Shown in pieces: positions 1 to 8,453 of a stretch of DNA of 32,581 nucleotides; position 1 is the stretch's first letter; every line of letters begins with the position of its first letter. The DNA is from Gemmatimonadales bacterium (GTDB lineage Bacteria > Gemmatimonadota > Gemmatimonadetes > Gemmatimonadales > JACORV01). The stretch spans positions 76,221 to 108,801 of the forward strand of contig JAUYOW010000049.1 in the NCBI GenBank assembly GCA_030697825.1, written 5' to 3'. Made by a program: the position numbers and the translations under genes. The notes beneath the pieces are model-generated. The model was not told the DNA's origin, did not search any database, and saw nothing but the letters and a program-made list of their open reading frames with translations.

Positions 1-1354
1 GTCGCGTGAAGAAGCGCGTCACCATCTCCCCCATCGAGGCGAAGTCGTCCTGGCCCTCGACCGACTTGATCTTGTAGCTGCGATACTCGCTCCGCTTCGG
101 GCGGCCGTTCTCGAACCACACGATGGAGCCGACGGTGTCCCTGCCCTGCGCCGTGCTGATGTCCGCGCAGACCAGGCTCCGCGGCACTGCCGCGAGTCCG
201 AGATCCCGGCCCAGCGCGTAGACCGGGTCCTCGGCGCGCTCGGCGCCCTCGAAGGTCTCGAGGCGCAGCGTTTCGAGGAGGTGGATGGCGTTCTGCTCGG
301 CGAGGTCAACGAGACGGCGGCCGAGTCCCCGCTGAGGCACGGCCAACCGCGCGTCGCCCAGCATCTCCCGGAGCGCCTCCTCGTCGGCGGGCGGGCACGG
401 CAGCAGCACGCTGCGCGCGCGACGCGGCCTCGGCAGGTAGTAGCGCACTACGAAAGCCGTCAGGACCTCGGGCTCGGGCACGCCGTCGACGCCGACGAGG
501 AACGTATGCTCCCGGCCGATCACCTTGCCATCGCGGACCCGCATCACGACCGCGCAAGCATCGTCCTCGTCCCGCGCGAGGGCGATCGCGTCGCAGTCGC
601 CTCCGCCGACGCGCTCGACGGTCGGCGGCTCCTCGATCTGGTCGAGCCGCTTGAGCCCGTCGCGAAGCTCCGCGGCCAGCTCGAAATCCATCGCCCCCGA
701 AGCCCGCCGCATCCGCCCGCGGAGCCGGTTGCGCACTTCGAGCGTTTTGCCCTCCAGGAACAGGAGTACATCCTGCACCATGCGGCGGTACGACTCCGCG
801 CTCTCCCGGCCGACGCACGGCGCCCGGCACTTTCCGATGTGGTAGTCGAGACATGGCCGTTCGGGCGCGTCGCGCGGGAGGTCGTAGTGGCAGGAGCGCA
901 CCGTGAAGAGACGCCGGACCACGCGCAGCGTCTGCCGGAGCGCGCCCACGTCGGTGTACGGCCCGAAGTAACGCGCTCCGTCGTCCGCGGCGGCGCGGGT
1001 CACCAGGATACGCGGGAACGGCTCCTGCACCGTGACGGCGAGCCACGGGTACCGCTTGTCGTCGCGCAGGTTCACGTTGAACCGAGGGAGGTGCTCCTTG
1101 ATGAGGTTGTTCTCGAGGAGCAGCGCCTGAGCCTCGCTCGGCACGACTATGGTCTCCACGCCGGCGATACGGCGCTGAAGGAGCGCGAGGCGAGGGTTGC
1201 CCGCCGCCTCGTCCCCGAAGTACCAGCGCGCGCGGGTCCGAAGGTTGTTGGCCTTTCCGACGTAGATGACGTTCCCTTCGGCATCCTTCCACAAGTAGAC
1301 GCCTGGAGCGTCGGGCAGCGCGGCCAGTGAGCGCTGGAGCGACTCGTCAGGCAC
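1..1354 (-). CDS. uvrC: UvrABC excinuclease subunit C, 5' part (C-terminus outside the window)
   Basis: UvrC makes both incisions during nucleotide excision repair after UvrB loading. About 451 codons are present and the 3' end lies beyond position 1. The translation starts with a GIY-YIG nuclease domain (GVYLWKDAEG followed by VIYVGKANNL, residues about 15-45). A cysteine cluster follows (CHYDLP, then CLDYHIGKCRAPC) that matches the family's iron-sulfur-type cysteines. Next is a UVR/UvrB-binding helix pair (FELAAELRDGLKRLDQ). The start of the RNase H-like domain (VCADISTAQGRDTVGS) keeps the first catalytic Asp. The GTG start at 1354 overlaps the murJ stop by 8 nt, which suggests translational coupling. 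The identity is firm; only the missing C-terminal HhH region cannot be judged. Confidence 0.95.
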   Translation of the reverse strand, partial: MPDESLQRSLAALPDAPGVYLWKDAEGNVIYVGKANNLRTRARWYFGDEAAGNPRLALLQRRIAGVETIVVPSEAQALLLENNLIKEHLPRFNVNLRDDKRYPWLAVTVQEPFPRILVTRAAADDGARYFGPYTDVGALRQTLRVVRRLFTVRSCHYDLPRDAPERPCLDYHIGKCRAPCVGRESAESYRRMVQDVLLFLEGKTLEVRNRLRGRMRRASGAMDFELAAELRDGLKRLDQIEEPPTVERVGGGDCDAIALARDEDDACAVVMRVRDGKVIGREHTFLVGVDGVPEPEVLTAFVVRYYLPRPRRARSVLLPCPPADEEALREMLGDARLAVPQRGLGRRLVDLAEQNAIHLLETLRLETFEGAERAEDPVYALGRDLGLAAVPRSLVCADISTAQGRDTVGSIVWFENGRPKRSEYRSYKIKSVEGQDDFASMGEMVTRFFTR

Positions 1355-2912
1355 GGCGGAGCCCCCGGTCGAGGAGCGCCCGCGCGATGGGGATCCGGAG
1401 CGCCAGCGTTGCGGCGCCATACACCGCGGCGTAGGGCACCAGCCCCGCGACTGAGGCTGCGATCGGGCCCAGCGGACCAACGCCGCGCAGGATGCCCCAC
1501 GCCGCGGCGGCAGCCGCGAGCGCCGCGAGCCAGAGCTTCGCCATGTACCACGGCTCGAACCGCGCCGCTCCGATGCGAGCCGCGAGCCGCCTGCGGAGCA
1601 GCAGGAACTCGACCCATCCCGCGAAGCCGGCCGTCGCCGTGAGACCTACGGCGCCCCAGCGCAGCTCGATGCCGAGTGCGCGTGGCAGGGGCACGGCGCA
1701 GGCGAATCCGAGGACCGTCGTGAGCGCGACACGCACGACGGCGAATCGGAGCGGAGTACGGGTGTCGCCCAGCGCGTAGAATGTGGACGACGACAGCCTG
1801 CTCATGGTCGAAGCCAGGAGTCCCACGGTGGAACCCGCGAGGATCGCCCACACGTAGCGGCTGTCGGCCGGCCCGAACTGTCCGGTCTGGAACACCGCGC
1901 CGGCCACGACGTCACCCAGGACCAGGAACGCCACGGCACACGGGACGATGAAGAACGCCAGCCGGTGGATGCCTGCCTCGAGCCGCGACCGGAGGATGGC
2001 ATTCCGCTCCTCGTCGCTCCCCTGCGCCGCCGACATCGCCGGCAGCTCGGCCGCGGAGACCGACATTCCGAAGATGCTCACCGGCAGCGTATAGAGCAGT
2101 TGCGCGTTGGCGACGGCCGCCGCCGCGCCCGTCCCGAGCAGGCTCGCGATCACGCCGTCCACGTACGCGCTGATCTGATAGGCGCCGCGTCCCATGAGCG
2201 CCGGACCGAAGTTGGAGAGGACGGTGCGCACCTCCGGGCTCGTGGTGTCGGCCGAGAGGCGGAGCGAGCGGACCAGCCCGACGACGGACGGGAGCTGCAC
2301 CAGTACCTGGAGGAAGCTGCCGGCGACCGCGCCCCAGGCGATGATGACGACGAGGTCGCGCTGTCCCTCGCGGCGTCCGGCGACGATGGCGGTGGCGATG
2401 ATGACCGCGTTCCACACCACCGGCGCCGCGTAGGACAGGAAGAACTTCCCGTGACTGTTGAGAACGCCGAGGCACCACGCCGACATGACGAGGACGCCCG
2501 TAGCCGGGAAGAGGATCCTGACCAGCACGATCGTGAGGACCCGCTTGTCGCCGGTGAACCCAGGAGCGAGCAGATCCACCACCAGCGGCGTCGCGGCAAC
2601 GCCCGCGAGCACGATGAGCGCCACCACGAAGCCGAGCAGGCCCGCCACGGCGCCCGCCACCTTCCCCGCCTCCTCGTCCCTCCCCTGGCCCACCAGCCGT
2701 GCGTAGACCGGGATGAAGGAGGCGGATAGCACGCCCTCACCGAAGAGGTTCTGGAGGAGGTTGGGAATGCGGAACGCCGCCGACAGTGCGTCGGCGGCGT
2801 CCGAGAGACCCAGGAAGTGGGAGAAGACCCGCTGCCGGACGAGACCGGCGATCCGGCTGAGGAGGATGCCGGCGCCGACGAGCGCCGCGGAGCGCCCCGT
2901 CGAGCGCGCCAC
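1347..2912 (-). CDS. murJ: Lipid II flippase MurJ (MviN family)
   Basis: The 521-residue polytopic membrane protein starts MARSTGRSAALVGAGILLSR and contains the family hallmark region IPNLLQNLFGEGVLSASFIP at about residues 49-68. Hydrophobic segments run throughout, consistent with the 14 transmembrane helices of MurJ. It moves undecaprenyl-PP-MurNAc-pentapeptide-GlcNAc across the inner membrane for peptidoglycan synthesis. The length is typical for the family. The start at 2912 lies 2 nt after the stop of the small membrane protein upstream, and its own stop overlaps the uvrC start. Nothing unusual is visible in the sequence. Confidence 0.96.
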   Translation of the reverse strand: MARSTGRSAALVGAGILLSRIAGLVRQRVFSHFLGLSDAADALSAAFRIPNLLQNLFGEGVLSASFIPVYARLVGQGRDEEAGKVAGAVAGLLGFVVALIVLAGVAATPLVVDLLAPGFTGDKRVLTIVLVRILFPATGVLVMSAWCLGVLNSHGKFFLSYAAPVVWNAVIIATAIVAGRREGQRDLVVIIAWGAVAGSFLQVLVQLPSVVGLVRSLRLSADTTSPEVRTVLSNFGPALMGRGAYQISAYVDGVIASLLGTGAAAAVANAQLLYTLPVSIFGMSVSAAELPAMSAAQGSDEERNAILRSRLEAGIHRLAFFIVPCAVAFLVLGDVVAGAVFQTGQFGPADSRYVWAILAGSTVGLLASTMSRLSSSTFYALGDTRTPLRFAVVRVALTTVLGFACAVPLPRALGIELRWGAVGLTATAGFAGWVEFLLLRRRLAARIGAARFEPWYMAKLWLAALAAAAAAWGILRGVGPLGPIAASVAGLVPYAAVYGAATLALRIPIARALLDRGLRRA

Positions 2913-2914
2913 TG

Positions 2915-3205
2915 TTACGAGCCGGGCTTGGGAAGGGACTTCGGAACGACCTGCCGGTTGGCCGGGTCTTCGATCAGCCGCTGGAGGAACTGCTGTTCTT
3001 CCTGGAGTTGGGCGACCTGGCGGTTCACGACCTCGAGCTCGGCCTCGAGCACGCCGACCTTCTCAGCCAGATCTCTGATGCCGACGTTGGGCGAGTCCAC
3101 GTCGCCCCCGTGCCGGCGATCCACCCACGCCCGCACTACGGGCGAGTCGAGGACCACCGCGGTGAGCGGGATCATCAGCGCTACGAAGATGACGAGCCAG
3201 ACCAT
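2915..3205 (-). CDS. Small single-pass membrane protein with coiled coil, function unknown
   Basis: This 96-residue protein has one N-terminal hydrophobic helix (MVWLVIFVALMIPLTAVVL). A basic stretch follows (WVDRRHGG), then a heptad-like coiled coil at about residues 45-80 (LAEKVGVLEAELEVVNRQVA) and a polar tail ending PKSLPKPGS. This layout resembles PspB-like or septum-associated helper proteins, but no signature residues allow a family call. It lies between bshC (9-nt gap) and murJ (2-nt gap). Co-transcription with murJ makes an envelope role possible, as inference only. The tight packing and plausible composition support a real gene. Confidence 0.75.
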   Translation of the reverse strand: MVWLVIFVALMIPLTAVVLDSPVVRAWVDRRHGGDVDSPNVGIRDLAEKVGVLEAELEVVNRQVAQLQEEQQFLQRLIEDPANRQVVPKSLPKPGS

Positions 3206-3214
3206 CGGCGAAAC

Positions 3215-4768
3215 CTAGGTCTGCCGGAAGGTGGCTTCAAGTAGCTGCCGCGCGTGGGTCCGCGCGCCGTCGCTGATCAGGTCCAGGACCGCCTTTCCGT
3301 GCCGGGAGAGATAGGAGGCCACCGTCACCACGCGTTCCTGGGGTTTTCCCTCCGGGAACAGCTGTTCCCGCGCCCGGGCGACCTGCTGGAGGACGGTCTT
3401 GTTCTGGCGCTTGAGGTGCGCGATGAGCTTCTTCTCGATCTCGTGGGTAGCGCCAAGCGCCTGGGTGCGCGCCGACTCGACCGTCTTCTCCAGGGTGCGG
3501 TCAATGGCTACCGCTTCGCCGAGGAGCGCGCCATAGCGCTCGCCCAACGCGCTGCGGAGCAAGGCGAGCGCGTCGGCCGCGGCGGAGGGCAACGCCTCGC
3601 GCGCGAGTGCCGCGGACAGCTCGCTCTCCGGACGGCCCAGGCTCTCGGCGGTCAGGTGATGGCGCTCGAGCACCTTGTCCACCTTGGCTTCGACCAGGAA
3701 GCCCGAAACGCGTGGGACGCGGGCCGGACGCGGCACCGCGAGGTGATCGAAGACGGGACGCGCCTGCGCCAGATAGGAGATCTCGGCCGGGCCACCGACG
3801 TACGCGACCGTCGGGAGAACGAACGCTTCGATCGCGGGCCGAAGCAGCACGTTGCCGGAGAGCCTGCCCGGCTCGGACGTGGCGACGGCCAAGACCTCGT
3901 CCACCGTGAAGGCTTCATGACCACGCCGCGTCACGAACCGGCCGGCACCATCGATCTTGAGCCGGTCGCGTCCGAGGCGGGTCTCGAGCATCAGCAGGCT
4001 CATCCCGTCGCCGACCTGGACCGGAGTCTCCCGGCCCGCTGCGCGCAGGCGCTCTGCTTCAGCCCCGAGCTCGCGGTCGAGCGACGCGGCGGCTTTGAGC
4101 GCCGCCATGAAAGCCGGCCTGGCCGCGGCCTTGAGTGCGGGGTGCCAGCCCCGGCACACGACGACGCCAAAGGGACCGAGCAACTCGGCGAGTGCGTTGG
4201 CGCACGCCTCCGCCAGCGAGTGTCCGGCCTGGTAGGCGCGCGCCAGCCACGAAATCGTCTCGGCCCGGAACTCGCTGGGCGGAAGCAGAGACTCGAGTTG
4301 TCCGAGCGCCGCCGTTCCCTCGGGGCCCACCATCTCCCGGTACGCCGGCAGCATGGGCGCATCAGCCGCGCGTTCCCTCAAGACGACGCGCGACGCGTGT
4401 CCGTCGGCGCCGAGCACGTCGCAGTGGTTGATCTCGGCAAAGTCGTGATCGTCGCCGGCCACCCAGAATACCGGCACGAATGGTGCGCCGTGCACCTCCG
4501 TCAGCGCCGACGCGAGCGCCGCAACAGTGAGCGCCTTGTGGACGGCGAAGAGCGGGCCGGTGAACAGCCCCGCCTGCTGCCCGGTCGTCACCGCCAGGGC
4601 TCGGCCTTCGGTGAGCAGGCCGAGCGACTCCTTCGCCCGCCCCTCGGCGAGGAGCGCCGGAAACGCCTCGGACGGAACGCGCCGCACCTTCTGGGCGGCG
4701 ATGGCCCCGGCGAGGTCGCCCTCGCCGGGCGCGGTCGCGCCGGCCCCAAGTGCAAAGCGCAGCGTCAC
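3215..4768 (-). CDS. bshC: Bacillithiol biosynthesis cysteine-adding enzyme BshC (putative)
   Basis: BshC is the candidate ligase adding cysteine to GlcN-malate in the last step of bacillithiol synthesis. The protein has 517 residues. It shows the nucleotide-fold motif TTGQQAGLFTGPLFAVHKAL, the family signature FWVAGDDHDFAEINHCDV, a core segment VAYVGGPAEISYLAQ and a C-terminal coiled coil (TLEKTVESARTQALG). The GTG start at 4768 was chosen because it overlaps the upstream methyltransferase stop as GTGA; the longer open frame upstream is the antisense-like shadow of that gene. bshA and bshB are not in the window. The call rests on remembered family motifs, and the length is slightly under the usual 530-540 residues. 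Confidence 0.9.
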   Translation of the reverse strand: MTLRFALGAGATAPGEGDLAGAIAAQKVRRVPSEAFPALLAEGRAKESLGLLTEGRALAVTTGQQAGLFTGPLFAVHKALTVAALASALTEVHGAPFVPVFWVAGDDHDFAEINHCDVLGADGHASRVVLRERAADAPMLPAYREMVGPEGTAALGQLESLLPPSEFRAETISWLARAYQAGHSLAEACANALAELLGPFGVVVCRGWHPALKAAARPAFMAALKAAASLDRELGAEAERLRAAGRETPVQVGDGMSLLMLETRLGRDRLKIDGAGRFVTRRGHEAFTVDEVLAVATSEPGRLSGNVLLRPAIEAFVLPTVAYVGGPAEISYLAQARPVFDHLAVPRPARVPRVSGFLVEAKVDKVLERHHLTAESLGRPESELSAALAREALPSAAADALALLRSALGERYGALLGEAVAIDRTLEKTVESARTQALGATHEIEKKLIAHLKRQNKTVLQQVARAREQLFPEGKPQERVVTVASYLSRHGKAVLDLISDGARTHARQLLEATFRQT

Positions 4769-5484
4769 GGGCGGCGCGCCACCAGCAGGAGCCGGGGGCT
4801 GAACGGAGAGTAGGGCGAGCCGAGGTAGTCCCCGAGCGCCGCCTCCGGCATGAGGCCGGCTCCGGCAAGCATGGTCTCGAGATCCGACCGTTCGTACAAT
4901 CGCACCCGCTCCACGAAACTCCGTCCTTCGCCGCCCAGGTGGATGGTCTTGGTGACGAAGCGCCCGTCGTCGCTCAGCCGGCGCTCCTGCACGACGACGG
5001 TGGCCCCCGAGGTGCGCTCGTCGCGCGGCACGAGCGAAGCTCGCAGGGCCGTCGCGTTCAGGAAGTCGAGCACGAACCCGCCACCGGGACGCAACACCCT
5101 CGCCACTTCCTGGAGGACGCGCTCGTGGTCGCGGTCCTCGTCGAAATAGCCGAAGCTCGTGAAGAGGTTGAGCACCACGTCGAAAGTCTCGTCCCGCAGC
5201 GCCAGAGCGCGGATGTCCCCGCGCAGGAGCGGACCCGGGTCTCGCCGGCGGGCGGCGCGCAGCAGCGGCATGGAGAGGTCGAGCCCGACCACCTCCGCAC
5301 CGCGCCGCCGGAGCGCCTCGGCGTGCCGGCCCGCGCCGCACGCCAGATCCAGCACCCGGTCTCCCGCCCGGACGAACCGCCGATCCCACAGCAGGGCGAC
5401 CAGTTGGTCCGCCTCCTCATCGTCACGATGGCGGTAGAGGTGCAGGTACTCCTCTCCGAACCAGCGCTCGAACCATTCCGTCAC
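4765..5484 (-). CDS. Class I SAM-dependent methyltransferase, substrate unknown
   Basis: The 239-residue protein has a Rossmann-fold methyltransferase core: motif I VLDLACGAGRHAEAL near residues 40-54, the acidic end of strand 2 (VVGLDLSMPLL), motif IV FDVVLNLFTSFGYFDED and motif post-I LRPGGGFVLDFLN. The substrate cannot be read from the sequence. Small-molecule methyltransferases of this type are common. The GTG start at 5484 (GTGA overlap with the AMMECR1-like gene) gives a protein beginning MTEWFERWFGEEYLHLY, which is typical of this subfamily. Its stop overlaps the bshC start in the same way, so it is probably translated together with bshC. A role in thiol metabolism is only a guess from position. 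Confidence 0.9.
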   Translation of the reverse strand: MTEWFERWFGEEYLHLYRHRDDEEADQLVALLWDRRFVRAGDRVLDLACGAGRHAEALRRRGAEVVGLDLSMPLLRAARRRDPGPLLRGDIRALALRDETFDVVLNLFTSFGYFDEDRDHERVLQEVARVLRPGGGFVLDFLNATALRASLVPRDERTSGATVVVQERRLSDDGRFVTKTIHLGGEGRSFVERVRLYERSDLETMLAGAGLMPEAALGDYLGSPYSPFSPRLLLVARRP

Positions 5485-6023
5485 TGGGCGTCCCGCTCCG
5501 CGATCACCTGGGCCCGGAACGTCAGGATCTCGGTCCCGGCGTCGCGCCATGATACGGCGGCCAGCCCCGCCTTGCGACACACCCCGTCGAGCAACTCGAC
5601 CCGGCCCCATCCCATCTCGGGCGCCACCTGCGGCAGGAGGACGCCCAGCCGCCCCGCGCGGCGGACGATCACCCCGTCGCGCCCCGGGACCACCTCATCC
5701 GGCCGGGTGGGCAGCGGAGGCGTCAGGACGGTTACCTCCACCGTGAGCCCCTCCAACTCGCCCGCCCCGAGCGGCGGGAACCGCGGGTCGTCTCTAGCGG
5801 CCGCGACCGCCATTCGGCCGGTCGCCTCTCTGATGGACAGGTCGTTCTCGATGTGGCCGATGCAGCCGCGGAGCGCTCCGGCGCGGTGCAACGTGACGAA
5901 CGCGCCTGCGAGCGCCATCAACTCCGGGTGGTCGGGCGGTCGTGGCAGCGCTCCGCCTCGCGCCCAGGCGTGCACGGTGTCCCGGGCGAATGCGTGCAGT
6001 TGCGCCGCTGCCTCGACGCCCAA
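5481..6023 (-). CDS. AMMECR1-domain protein (AmmeMemoRadiSam system protein A-like)
   Basis: The protein matches the AMMECR1 family. It has the segment LHRAGALRGCIGHIE, which carries the family LRGCIG motif, then AVAAARDDPRFPPLG and LTVEVTVLTPP. The later GWGRVELLDGVCRKAGL also fits. The biochemical role is unknown; in many bacteria the gene sits with a MEMO1-like protein and a radical SAM enzyme, but neither is in this window. The start is uncertain. A TTG at 6023, with GGAG 3 nt upstream, places the start exactly at the family's first helix and gives 180 residues. A TTG at 6119 would add 32 residues that overlap the glutamate dehydrogenase C-terminus. Confidence 0.85.
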   Translation of the reverse strand: MGVEAAAQLHAFARDTVHAWARGGALPRPPDHPELMALAGAFVTLHRAGALRGCIGHIENDLSIREATGRMAVAAARDDPRFPPLGAGELEGLTVEVTVLTPPLPTRPDEVVPGRDGVIVRRAGRLGVLLPQVAPEMGWGRVELLDGVCRKAGLAAVSWRDAGTEILTFRAQVIAERDAQ

Positions 6024-6081
6024 CAGCTCCGCGCGCTCGAACGCGGAGCCGTCCGCGCCGGTCGGTTTCCTCCGCGGCGCC

Positions 6082-7377
6082 TCAGGCGTAAAGGCCGCGC
6101 AGCCGGTGCACCGCGGCAACGCGGTCTATGGCCAGCGTGTATGCCGCGATGCGCATGTTGACGTTGTAACGCTTCGACACGCCCAGCACGTTCTCGAAGC
6201 TTCTCACCATGATCTCGTTGAGCCGGCTGTTGACGGTCTCCTCGGACCAGAAGTAACCCCCGCGGTTCTGGACCCACTCGAAGTAGCTGACCGTGACGCC
6301 CCCCGCGTTCGCCAGGATGTCCGGAATGACGAAGATCCCCTTGCGGTCGAGGATCTCGTCGGCCCCCGCGGCGGTGGGGCCGTTGGCGCCCTCGATGATG
6401 ACCTTGGCCTTGATGTCAGCGGCGTTGCGCGACGTTATCACGTTTTCGAGGGCCGCCGGCACGAGCACGTCGCAATCGAGCGCCAGCAGCTCCTCGTTCG
6501 TGATGCCTTCGGCCTTCGGGTAGCCGGTGAGGTAGCGGTGCGACTGCCGCCACGCCATCACGTCATGCACGTCGAGTCCCTTGGGATCGTAGACGCCGCC
6601 CGCGACGTCGCTGACGCCGACTATGGTGCAGCCCTCCTTCTGCAGGAGGTCCGCCGTGACCGACCCCACGTTCCCGAACCCCTGCACCGCCACGCGCGCG
6701 CCCTTCAACTGCATCCCCTGGTGCTTCAGCGCCTCGCGCGTGCAGATCATGCACCCTCGGCCCGTCGCCTCGCGGCGGCCCTGCGAGCCTCCCATTTCTA
6801 TGGGCTTGCCGGTGACCACGGCCGTGACGGTGTGCCGCTTGTGCATCGAGTAGGTGTCCATCACCCACGCCATCACCCGCTCGTTGGTGTTCACGTCGGG
6901 CGCGGGGACGTCGGAGTCGGGGCCGAGCGTCTCGATGATGCCGGAGGTGTAGCGCCGGGTGAGCTTCTCCAGCTCTCTCTCGGACATCGTCGTCGGGTCG
7001 CAGATCACGCCCCCCTTGGAGCCGCCGAAGGGGATGTTCACGACCGCGCACTTCCACGTCATCCACGCGGCGAGGGCCTTCACCTCCTCCAGCGTGACGG
7101 CGAGGTCGAAGCGGATCCCGCCCTTGGCCGGCCCGCGCGACGTGTTGTACAGCACCCGATATCCCGTGAACACTTCGACGTCGCCGGAGTCCATGCTCAC
7201 GGGGATCGAAATGATTATCTGCTTCTCGGGGTTGCGAAGGACCTTGTAGAGCCCCGCGTCGAGATTCAGGAGCTCCGCCGCGTAGTCGAACCGCGACATC
7301 ATCGCTTCGAAGGGGTTCTCGTCGGCGAGGAAGGTGTCCTTGTCGCGACGGATGAGGCGCTGTCTGGTGTCGGTCAT
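6082..7377 (-). CDS. Glutamate dehydrogenase (GudB/RocG-like, Glu/Leu/Phe/Val family)
   Basis: The enzyme oxidatively deaminates glutamate to 2-oxoglutarate and ammonia, or the reverse. The 431-residue protein has the substrate-binding motif [10 protein letters not shown], the region [18 protein letters not shown] with the catalytic lysine, [14 protein letters not shown], and a Rossmann coenzyme motif [17 protein letters not shown] near the C-terminus is also typical. Length and motifs fit the hexameric catabolic class of about 420-430 residues. The coenzyme cannot be settled without a structural alignment, though NAD is most likely. The ATG at 7377 overlaps the lpxK stop as ATGA, so a metabolic gene is coupled to the lipid A block. 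Confidence 0.95.
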   Translation of the reverse strand: MTDTRQRLIRRDKDTFLADENPFEAMMSRFDYAAELLNLDAGLYKVLRNPEKQIIISIPVSMDSGDVEVFTGYRVLYNTSRGPAKGGIRFDLAVTLEEVKALAAWMTWKCAVVNIPFGGSKGGVICDPTTMSERELEKLTRRYTSGIIETLGPDSDVPAPDVNTNERVMAWVMDTYSMHKRHTVTAVVTGKPIEMGGSQGRREATGRGCMICTREALKHQGMQLKGARVAVQGFGNVGSVTADLLQKEGCTIVGVSDVAGGVYDPKGLDVHDVMAWRQSHRYLTGYPKAEGITNEELLALDCDVLVPAALENVITSRNAADIKAKVIIEGANGPTAAGADEILDRKGIFVIPDILANAGGVTVSYFEWVQNRGGYFWSEETVNSRLNEIMVRSFENVLGVSKRYNVNMRIAAYTLAIDRVAAVHRLRGLYA

Positions 7378-8453
7378 GAGTCTCTCGAGGGCGGACGAAC
7401 CGCCCCGGGGTCGAGTATGGTCGGCGTCGCTGCCGCGACGCGATCCAGCATGGCTGCGAACGCGTCGCCGCCGGACGTTATCCGAACCGCGACCGCGGCG
7501 ACCCGGAGCTGCGGGCCGTCTGGCGGCCAGAGCGGGCCGAGCTTCACGGCGTCCTTCGCGGTGGTCAACACGAGCGCCCCGCCCGCCCTCCGAGCGATCT
7601 CCCGGACGTCCGCCCCATCGTACGCATGATGGTCCCCGAACGCCATGAGGCGCACCTTCGCGCCCAACCGAGCCAGCTGGGCGGCGAACAGTTCCGGCTC
7701 GCCGATTCCGCAGACCGCCAAGACTTCGCGGCCGGCGATCAGGTCCGGGCCTTGCAGCTCACCGCCGGTGAGCGATCTGAACCCGCCTACCGCCAGCTCG
7801 ACGGTCGCGCCCTGTCCGCCACGGGTGCGCCGGGCCAGCCGTGCCGCCAGAGCGACCGCCTCGGCGGCGGAGGCTGTCTTGTGGCTCACGACCACGGCGT
7901 CCGCGCGGGCGAGTGCGCCCAGTCCCTCGCGCCACGGGCCGGCGGGAAGCGGCCAGTGTCGCTCCGCGGCCGATTCCGCGCTCACCACGGCTAGCATCAC
8001 GTCCGTCAGGACGTCGCGCCGCTGAAGGCAGTCGTCGAACACCAGGACATCCGCGCCCAGCGCGGTCGCGCGCGCGCCTGCCGCGTGCCTGTCGGGGTCG
8101 GCGACGACGACCGCCAAGGGGACCGCCGCTTGGTGTTCCCGCGTCTCGTCCGCACCGTAGCCGCGAAGAATGATGCCGGGTCTCAGTCCGCGCCGCACCA
8201 CTTCGGCGGCGACGAACGAGGCGATCGGTGTCTTCCCCACTCCCCCGACGACGAGGTTCCCCACCCCGACCGCCGGCCGCGGGAGCCGCGACACTCGCAT
8301 CGCGCCGACGTCATAGGCGGTGTTCCGCGCGAGCACGCCGAGACGGTAGAGGCCGGCCGCCGGGAGTAACGCCCCGCGGGTCAGCGCCGCCATCGGCGAC
8401 CGCGATCGCCACACCCACCGCGCCACCAGGCCCCAGTCAATGCCGCCGCTCAC
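7374..8453 (-). CDS. lpxK: Tetraacyldisaccharide 4'-kinase LpxK
   Basis: LpxK phosphorylates the 4' position of the lipid A disaccharide at the inner membrane. The 359-residue protein has an N-terminal hydrophobic helix and a P-loop [12 protein letters not shown] at residues 65-76 (usual form GGTGKTP). LPAGPWRE and [10 protein letters not shown] are well conserved, and the histidine of DHH is the likely catalytic base. The normally conserved DDGLQH reads DDCLQR, an unusual pair of changes, while the aspartates are kept. The GTG start at 8453 overlaps the lpxB stop as GTGA; longer upstream reading is out of context with the family. Function is likely but the substitutions deserve checking. Confidence 0.9.
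   Translation of the reverse strand: MSGGIDWGLVARWVWRSRSPMAALTRGALLPAAGLYRLGVLARNTAYDVGAMRVSRLPRPAVGVGNLVVGGVGKTPIASFVAAEVVRRGLRPGIILRGYGADETREHQAAVPLAVVVADPDRHAAGARATALGADVLVFDDCLQRRDVLTDVMLAVVSAESAAERHWPLPAGPWREGLGALARADAVVVSHKTASAAEAVALAARLARRTRGGQGATVELAVGGFRSLTGGELQGPDLIAGREVLAVCGIGEPELFAAQLARLGAKVRLMAFGDHHAYDGADVREIARRAGGALVLTTAKDAVKLGPLWPPDGPQLRVAAVAVRITSGGDAFAAMLDRVAAATPTILDPGAVRPPSRDS

Noticed and set aside
4769-5389. N-terminal extension of bshC to a 724-residue protein
   Set aside because: The extra part is the shadow of the methyltransferase gene; the GTG at 4768 overlapping its stop gives the normal BshC length.
5484-5610. Longer start for the methyltransferase, giving 281 residues
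   Set aside because: The added residues are Arg/Gly-rich and lie inside the AMMECR1-like gene; the family begins near the GTG at 5484.
4750-7629. A 959-codon open frame on the plus strand, and other long plus-strand frames (281-1330, 3254-4813, 15226-16830, 18167-20620, 25925-27739, 31007-32452)
   Set aside because: They lie antisense to well-recognised genes, have Arg/Ala/Pro-rich low-information translations and no family motifs. High GC makes long antisense frames common.
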